Of a DNA stretch of 64,000 nucleotides, positions 56,741 to 64,000 are shown in pieces. The notes beneath the pieces are model-generated. The model was not told the origin of the DNA, ran no database searches, and was given only the letters and a program-made list of their open reading frames with translations. A program made the position numbers and the translations under genes. The stretch is from positions 2,635,801 through 2,699,800 of the forward strand of contig CM055097.1 of the NCBI GenBank assembly GCA_029204225.1, read 5' to 3'. The number at the start of each line of letters is the position of its first letter. Positions within the stretch are counted from its first letter, which is position 1. The stretch comes from Diphasiastrum complanatum. Taxonomy: Eukaryota; Streptophyta; Lycopodiopsida; Lycopodiales; Lycopodiaceae.

Positions 56741-57049
56741 GTAGATTGAAAGGTAACATTTTCCTTCAAAGAATATTTCATGACAAGATATTTAATATCT
56801 TGTCCTTCAAATGCAACTTTGTCTCAAAATTTTCCGTCCTTTGAGGGAAATTTGTTTTTCTTGTACCAAAAAACATATATTGTAGCCAATACACACAAAC
56901 AGTATATCCAACACACAAGCACTCGGTATTAAGTTAGTTTATGTAAGTGATTGCGACCATTGCATTAATGGTTTCACTAAACTTTTAGAAAACAATAAAG
57001 ATTAATGAGCAATCTTAAGACATTGTTAGATCTATAATGATTTTGGGCC

Positions 57050-58438
57050 TCAAGTTGCTATGTCTTTTGCAATTCTATAAACTTTTTCTGCATTCCAAAT
57101 CAACCAAACTTCATCCTAATCGATGTCTTTGTATTGCGCTTTTCCAAAGCTATACGTATTAAAGCGTTCAAAGTGTATACTTTAAGAGAATTCCTTCGCT
57201 AAGTTTTAATCATATTTTGAAATGAAAAATCGCGTTCACAACCTGATGTACTAACATGAAGTACAAGAACAACTTGCCACAAACGTATTATGTGAGAATA
57301 CAAATGATGGTAGTCTTCATTCAATGAGATGACAAGTCATGCTTCATGCATCTTCAATCCACTACAAGCACTACTTAGAGTGTCAACAAAATTAAATAGC
57401 TCTTGCTTACAGCCATTAACATAAAAAAGATCATCTCACTTTGAACCTTTGTCGTGAAAATGGCTTAAGAGCTTTTCCAATCATAATATGATTATTTTGT
57501 ACTTCAGTCTAAGATCTAATGAATAATGCCCATGACTCAACAACTTAGCTGCAATAAACAATGATACATTTGGAAAGCGTTATTGCAATGCTGCAATAAT
57601 TTTCAAAGCCAATCTTTTTGCAAAATTTTTACAATCATCCAACGATCTATCATCATTAACATCAACAACATACATAAAAGATTAAATTACACTCCATCGT
57701 AATATCTGTACTCTCATCAAGCATCAAGGAAAAGAATGGTGATGCAAGTATATCTAGCTAACCAAACATGATTCCCAGCAAACCTATTTGTATAACATGC
57801 ATACTCATCCAAAATTGGCATTCGTGGAAGCTCCACGCCTTGTAAAAATTCACAACAATCAGGAAATGAATTAAGGCTAAAGTGATGTAGAGATGTGAAG
57901 TACAATATTTTCATGATTGTGAGCACTCTTTCTTTACAAGCATTGTGAGCTCTTGACACAAGGATGTTGATACTAGAAGATGGCTTTGATGCTACTTGCA
58001 AAGAAGCAAAAAAAATTTTTCTCGCTGTTTTATGCTCATTTGACTCGGCATGATCCTTTATAACAGAGAATTGCATAGTTTTACACCATTTTCCTTTGCC
58101 CCATGGACCCTTCATGCCATATTGTTGACACCAATCGCATTTTAATAGACTCATTCCATCAACAACAGTATGACGAACCCAAGGATATTTTCTTTTCCAC
58201 TCATCTAAAAAATGTCTAGCTTTCTAACTTTCCGTATTACTATCTACCCCCTCTTCCAATGGATTAGACAATGACACATGTTCAATGTTGGATGCATCCT
58301 CGGTTTGGCCACTCAAACATCATTTTGTAGACAGATGCAAGTATTTGTACCAATACCTAATGAAGATCCAAAGATAGAGGGGATACTTCTTTGTTGAATC
58401 CACTGGTTGAAAATGGACAACTTTCTCTTTGGAGCCAT
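57050..58438 (-). pseudogene. hAT-like transposase, right copy of palindrome
   Basis: Minus-strand start MAPKRKLSIFNQWIQQRSIP at 58438. The TTF-type finger is intact: LLKCDWCQQYGMKGPWGKGK, WCKTMQFSVIKDHAESNEHK (58150-58030). FFASLQVASKPSSSINILVS follows, then a broken LDESTDI near 57710. The central part is shorter than in the left copy. It ends at the same Thr-stop (57050-57052). Confidence 0.75.
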
Positions 58439-60979
58439 GAATGGCACTAGTGAGTTAACAATACAACAAGAACCTATTAATACGTTAAATAATATCATTA
58501 GATTAGGTCTAATGGGTTTTTGATTAGGTTATAAACAATGTTATTTCTGAGCATTAGCATTGAGCATAGTTTTTCAAAGTCTCTCGAGAATTAGTGAAGC
58601 TAAAAAGTCTAAAGCATAAGAACACAACACGTAGTTTAAGGGAAGAAATATTACAAAAAGCTTTCAAAAGCAAATTTACAGTGAGTTATGGGAGAATGAA
58701 TAGTTTTTTTTATAACAATAAAAGTCTCAAAAAACCAATTAATCTACTAGTTTCCACAAAAAACCAATTAACCTATTAGTCTCCATTCTATAAAATTTAC
58801 ATCTTTGAAACATACCTATCACCAAGGCCTGTAGTGTTGCAGATTGAAGGACAACCGACTACGATAACACTGTTTAGTGTTGCTTGCCTCTTCGTAGCTT
58901 CACTATGATGGATGAGGGCTGATACGATAGATGTTATTAAAAGTTTAGCTAACACTTTTGTCATTGAACAATAAGTTATCATCAATACAACACATTACGA
59001 CAACAAATTCTACCGAATGGATTTGCAACATTAACAAAGGATATATGACGACGTATATGGGGTCAAGATCAATGTTAAAACTTCCAAAATTTGATTTTTC
59101 TCAGACTTTAGAATTGGCAATTTGCACTTCACTGGCAACATTGCCATAAAATTGGATATAACTCATTGCCTGAGGTAGCTGCTAAGATAAACCTATTCAA
59201 ACTTAAAGCTGCTAATTAACATTGTTATACGAAACTGTGAGCTTACAAATGGCTACCTTTGCTAATTTTTTAATGAAAAAATCATGAATGCAAAGCATGA
59301 TTATAGGTAGCAATTACTTTGTGAGAACAAATTACAACTTTAATAAAAATAATGGGTTATAATTTCAGCTCTATTGAATGGCAATATCTGTTTGTGTTGA
59401 ATTTGTTTTCAAGCAAGCAGCTCAACTAATAAATGAAATACTAAGTTGTATAAAAATTTTCACATAAATTTTGCTAACCTGAGCTACAAATGTTGTTGTG
59501 GTTGGTTGTATCCATTGTCCATCCAACTAAATATTGGTGTTTGTATCTTGGCTACCGCAGGTTATGCACAAAGAACTCAGTAAAACAGGTGCTTGAACTT
59601 TGAATCAAATATATGTTCTAGTATTCAGCGGCCGGCAACACCGGCAACACCCACAAACAAGACTTACGCTTGTGGCCTGCTTCCCATGATCCTTCTTAGC
59701 AATGTCTGTGGGCTTTTCCTGTTAGTATCATCATCAGGGATTCAGTGTGATAGGCTCTACTATCTAGCATACAATAATAATGCACATTGCACATCTGAGA
59801 GGAACATGTTACATACTCAAAGTCTCAATTCTCAACAATTACAGAGTCCAGGCCCCAGGGTGTTCACTGTTGCGACACTACTCATTGGCAATTGCTTAGC
59901 ATAGATGATAGCAATGTGCCAATGAGGCTTGAGCAAAAATCACGAGCTACACGCTTCACGCAGCAAGACGCTGCCCTGTTGGCACTTGCTGCCAGTAGGA
60001 CAGCTACATCAATGAGTGCACTCCAATAGCATTGCGCCCTGCCAACTACCCTCAATTTGCGCTGCAGAAGTCCTGTGCCCGCTGCCCAGCTCTTTGAAAT
60101 TTTGCTCAAAGGCTCTCTTTGATTCGCTACAACCTGGAGGTTAGAGCTGTAGCTTGGCTTGCTGTCTGCACTGGACGATGGAGCATGGGCCCTGGAGGCT
60201 TGAGCCTTGAGCGATGGAGGCTGGCTGGCCTGCTTCAAACTTCTAAGTTCTTATAGCTTGCTCAAAAATGCCCAAAGCCCATCGCTAAGCAGTGCCCACA
60301 AAGCTGCCCACCAATGCCCATACTACCTAGCAGTGCCTATCGTGCCTATACTCCCTAGCAACCAATTGCCCCCCGTGCCCACACTGCCTAGAGGCTAGGA
60401 GCAGGAGCCCGTGAATCGTGAAGAAGGGTTTAAATTTTTTCTTTCCTTCAATGAAGGGTATATTATTTTGTATCCTTCAAAATGACGAAATGAAAAAATA
60501 TTTGTCCTTCAAACTTGAAGGATATAATGCCTTAATAGACTGTCATTTGAAGGGCAAATGACCTTGGATGGGCAATTTGCAGCACTACTCACACTCCACA
60601 ACTTCTCCTGCCCCCACTGTAGGTGTTCTCACTTCTCAACCAATCCTAGTATTTTCCCTCCTACTTGCACTGCTGCAGCAACCTCTCTGGATATTGCACA
60701 CGTGATGTCCACGCCTTTGCTGCATGCTTAGTTCTTGTCTCTTGTGCTCCCTATTGCTCTACAAGCTGGTTTCATATGGGCCTACCAGGATGACATCCTT
60801 ATCATTGCTAAAATTGATGTTGTTTTTGTTTTGGAGAGGCCTCTACACAATGCTATGTAGATGAGCACCATAGAGGAATGTTTTTGGAAATTTGGCCGAG
60901 CATGCCATTACAACGTTTGCCTTGTTGCCTCTCTCGGCTTTGCTCCACTCACTAGAAAAGGCTTCTTTGCCCCTATAGT

Positions 60980-62060
60980 AACATTGGGCTTATTACCCTC
61001 TCCTCTATATATATGAGAGCTCTTTGTACATATGGACCTTTTTGAGAGATAGAGATTTTGCGTCATTGGAGGTCAATTTCGCTTACGGTAGTAGAAACCC
61101 GAGAGCATGAGATTTCTCTCTCTTTAAAACTCTTTGTACTTTCATTTTGGTTGAAGCTTATTATGAAGCTTTGTTTGTTTTCACATGTTTACTTGATATG
61201 TACTTGGTTTTATAATGTGCAACCTCACATGCACGAAGATATTTGTAGATCTTTTCAGGTCCTAAATGCAAGTTTTTAACACGGTATTAGAGCTAGATCC
61301 ATGCATGCTTGATAGTAGATCAATTCAATTAAAGTTTTGAGTGAAAACATCAAGATTTTGAGGTCTTCTTGAGTCTCAATTGGTTTGCAGCCTCTAATTC
61401 TTCTATGAAAGCAATCTTTGGATGATTTTTTTGGATCAATAGTTGCCATATAATGTGTGAAGTTCTCATAACACATGTAGCATCCATCCACTTTGGATTT
61501 ATGTACCAATTTGGTCCATATAGTCCAATTGACCACTTCTTGGAAAGGTCTTGAACTGTAGATTGAGATGCATAAGGCTTCAAGAATTTTTGTAGTACCT
61601 TTTGAGAGTTGAGAACTGATCTTTGAGAGTAGGTAGAGGTGTCTACTTGGTGGATTTCAGATTAGAGGCATCAATTCACTTAGATCTTAAAAGTTTTGAC
61701 CAAAATTGTGAGTTTCTCTCAAAACTAGTCAAGTTTGGTGAAAATCTAGGACATTGTTTGTTGTCAAACCAATTCAAATTCAATCCAAATCTAAAGGTTA
61801 GAGTCTTTAGATCAGAGGTTGTCCAATAGGGGTGATTAGATCTGATTTTCATGTGTTTGAAACAAAATTTTCATGTCAAGTTTGGGTGATCTTGGTAAAA
61901 TCCATTTTTCACACAAAAATCTCAAACAACATTCATGCATGTTTCATAGTCAATTTTCTTACATATCACATGAGTTTGTTGTAGTATATTGCATATATTT
62001 TTCAATAAGAATATACATGAGTGTTTTTATGGCATAAAAGAACTCATTTGATGGTAAACT
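60980..62060 (+). mobile_element. copia 5' end relic: LTR end, PBS and leader
   Basis: TATA-like CTATATATATGAGAGC near 61000 and LTR end TTTTTAACA at 61281, then CGGTATTAGAGC at 61282-61293, two mismatches from the copia PBS. The LTR end resembles that at 43200-43244. A leader with short open frames follows; no gag or pol text was found before 62060. Confidence 0.5.
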
Positions 62061-62144
62061 TAGGCCAAATTGTGAGTAGTTGTTTCATGCATGCATAAGT
62101 TTCATATTAATGGGGGATGATTTTTGGCGAGCATTTCTCAATTT

Positions 62145-62305
62145 ATCAGTGAGCAGTTTTATGGCAAAGGTGAGAGCATCTCTAGCATATGCTCGACCGT
62201 CATCCCAGTCATAAAGTTGAAACTTTTATCCTTGCGGCGAGCAGTTTCACTACAAAGGCGAGCATCTTGAGCACATACCCGCCCTTCATCCCAGTCATGC
62301 AAGGT
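62145..62305 (+). repeat. Imperfect tandem duplication, about 85-bp period
   Basis: GAGCAGTTTTATGGCAAAGG...CATCCCAGTCAT (from about 62151) is repeated as GAGCAGTTTCACTACAAAGG...CATCCCAGTCAT (from about 62240). No coding role seen. Confidence 0.7.
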
Positions 62306-62309
62306 TTAG

Positions 62310-64000
62310 GTTTTAGGATAAAAGCTCAAAACTCAAAGAGAGCCTTTGGCACAACTGTTTACATGGTATTAAAAAAATTGATGAAATTTGAAATTCCTAA
62401 CCCTGTAACGGAAGAAAAATGAGACTTCATTGGTGTTATTCTTTTGTAAAATGTATTTATGACAATACTATACTGGATCTTTAGAGTTGGAGTGGACAAT
62501 TTGTTAGCCGATATTTTCGCACGGAAAATCAGGCTAATATTGAAGCTTAAGTTCGCAATAATTAGTCCTGAATGCCGAAAAAGTCAACTTCAGTCAAAGA
62601 GCCATCAAAGAAAAATATTTATCAGGCAAATCCCAAGCTGTGAATTATGGGCAATACTGAAAACTTGCAGAAACACTAATGGGTAAAATTGGGCAAACTA
62701 CGAGAAACGAGCAAAATATGCAAATCAGTCGGTAATATTGAGAAACCAAAAGCCAAGGGCCGGCGGGCCGTACCTACTACAAAGAAAAGAAAAATCAAAT
62801 GAAGGGCTAAAAGAAATAAAGGACCAAGGAAATGGAGGGCACAATATGTGGAGTAGGGGTTTGACAAAAGTCCTCACCCACCTTTTGGATAATAAATGTA
62901 AACAAGACTTTAGGAACTAGGGGAGCTAAAATATATCTTCTCTAGCTTTTGACAAAGAGGACATCTTGGCTAGATTTGGAGGTAACCAATGAAGGGCTTC
63001 AAATGGCACCAAATCCTTACACTCTCATGGAAGCCACTTGATGTACTTGGCAATGGGGATTGGACAAATGGAAAAGAAGGCTTGAAGGGCATGAAAACTA
63101 GCAAAGCCTCATTTTGAAGGAGGACACTTGAGATTTACTATAAAAGGAGACCACTCTTTGTGTTAGCATATAGTGAGTTGATAGTTGGGTTTGATAGTTG
63201 GAAGATAATGAGTTTGATGTGATAGATTTGATGTAATAGTTGAAAGTTGAAATTCATGTGGAAGTTATGTTGGTTGAGAGTCATTTTGAGTTAGAAGCAC
63301 AGTTCAATGTTGAGAGAGTTTCATGGTAAGAGGTAATCTTGTTGGGTGAGTTAGTTGGATTCTTGTTAAAAGTGATGTTGATAGAACTTGGCTTATTAGT
63401 GGGATTGACTCCTTGTAAAAGGGATGGATTGCTCTGATGTTTACTTGGACGTTGCCATGTTTTTGTTGTTGGGACATTGGAAGTTGATTTTCACTCTTGT
63501 CTCATGCTTGTTTCTTGTAAGTATTCGTAGGTTGAAGAGTTAAATGTTGATTCTTGCTCTCGTTTTATGTAGCATTTGTGGATTGATGCTTGGTTGATAA
63601 TGCTCGTATCATAACTGTCAAGGCATCATTAGTGTATTCTTGGAAGATTGGAGAGTTAAATGTTGATTCTTGCTCTCGTTTTATGTAGCATTTACGGATT
63701 GATGCTTGGTTGGTAATGCTTGTCTCATAACTGTCAAGGCATCATTAGTGTATTCGGATTTATGGAGTGGAAAAGTTTGTGTTGATGTTTAGTGCTTAAC
63801 TCTCACCGTTAGTAGGAGTGCATCATTGATTGTTTTAGGTTGTTGGAAGGAATGCTCGCTTGCTTTGTTGACAAGAGAGCGAGTAGAGAGAGTCCATTGC
63901 TAGCATGATTATTGGTGTTGTGTGCTTTCTTGTGATATCATGAACTAGTTATGGATGGTTCACATAAACTCATAGTGTGTTGTATGATGAGTGTTGAATA
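62310..64000 (+). other. Terminal region, no gene recognised
   Basis: Apart from the 116-bp duplication this is TTG/GTTGA-rich non-coding sequence. No TE domain or gene recognised. Confidence 0.4.
63536..63760 (+). repeat. 116-bp tandem duplication
   Basis: AGAGTTAAATGTTGATTCTT at 63536 recurs at 63652. Both copies run through TGTCAAGGCATCATTAGTGT with only a few changes. A weaker partial copy may precede it near 63480. Confidence 0.9.

Larger units (their letters stand above)
51420..60570. repeat. Large imperfect palindrome of two inverted hAT-like copies
   Basis: Left arm about 51420-55450 and right arm about 56740-60570 match as reverse complements. Checkpoints: 51420-51510 with 60450-60565 (CAAATG..., TTTGTCCTTC...), 52480-52730 with 59060-59310, the transposase text, 55010-55200 with 56965-57140, and 55375-55440 with 56750-56860 (CTCAAAGGAYG, TTTTGAGACA). 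The outer ends read AGCGCTGCAGATT on the left and, reverse-complemented, AGTGCTGCAAATT on the right, like hAT termini. A 1.3-kb loop separates the arms. Confidence 0.8.

Noticed and set aside
62145-63760. CRISPR-like or satellite array
   Set aside because: Only two copies of each unit, no spacer pattern, and the context is a plant nuclear genome.

Overview
The window is nuclear DNA from a seed plant with a large, repeat-rich genome. The evidence is one host gene with plant-type GT-AG introns of up to 20 kb, packed with layers of LINEs, Ty1/copia and Ty3/gypsy elements and hAT-like transposons. Nothing prokaryotic or organellar is evident. The intron sizes and old TE layers would fit a gymnosperm or another large-genome lineage, but the sequence alone does not fix the clade.

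The host gene is a hybrid histidine kinase of the AHK1 (ATHK1, osmosensor-type) class on the + strand. Ten exons between 732 and 41720 splice in frame to 1,035 codons plus a stop. They run from the second membrane segment through the H, N, G1, F and G2 boxes, a degenerate receiver-like region and a canonical receiver. The sensor exons lie upstream of the window. No exon carries a frameshift or stop, so the gene looks functional despite introns of 20,018 bp (980-20997) and 12,981 bp (24341-37321).

The first large intron holds a copia relic (about 1955-4400) and a LINE (about 5235-18960). A complete copia element (7093-12782) and a complete chromovirus-type gypsy element (13232-18749) have inserted into the LINE. 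Both carry target duplications, and at both sites the LINE ORF2 text resumes across the insertion. The gypsy element carries an internal 1.47-kb inversion that flips half of its 5' LTR and its gag. A second, internally deleted LINE ends in a TTTC tail at 19628. The second large intron holds a GC-rich BED-finger hAT-like relic with an Ala/Pro/Thr/Ser linker, LINE fragments on the minus strand, and pieces of several copia and gypsy elements in both orientations.

Downstream of the gene lies a copia element whose two ends do not match (42651-47550). It is followed by a hAT-like relic on the minus strand (48740-49680). A roughly 9-kb imperfect palindrome (about 51420-60570) then contains two convergent copies of a TTF-finger hAT-like transposase with complementary deletions, around an unassigned 1.3-kb loop. 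The window ends in a copia 5' end relic and tandem duplications near 62.2 and 63.6 kb.

The genes do not form an operon or pathway: one signalling gene sits within a stratified transposon landscape. The strongest observations are structural: the inverted block inside the gypsy element, the nested insertions with a readable host ORF, the palindromic hAT pair and the palindromic subterminal motifs of the BED-finger element.
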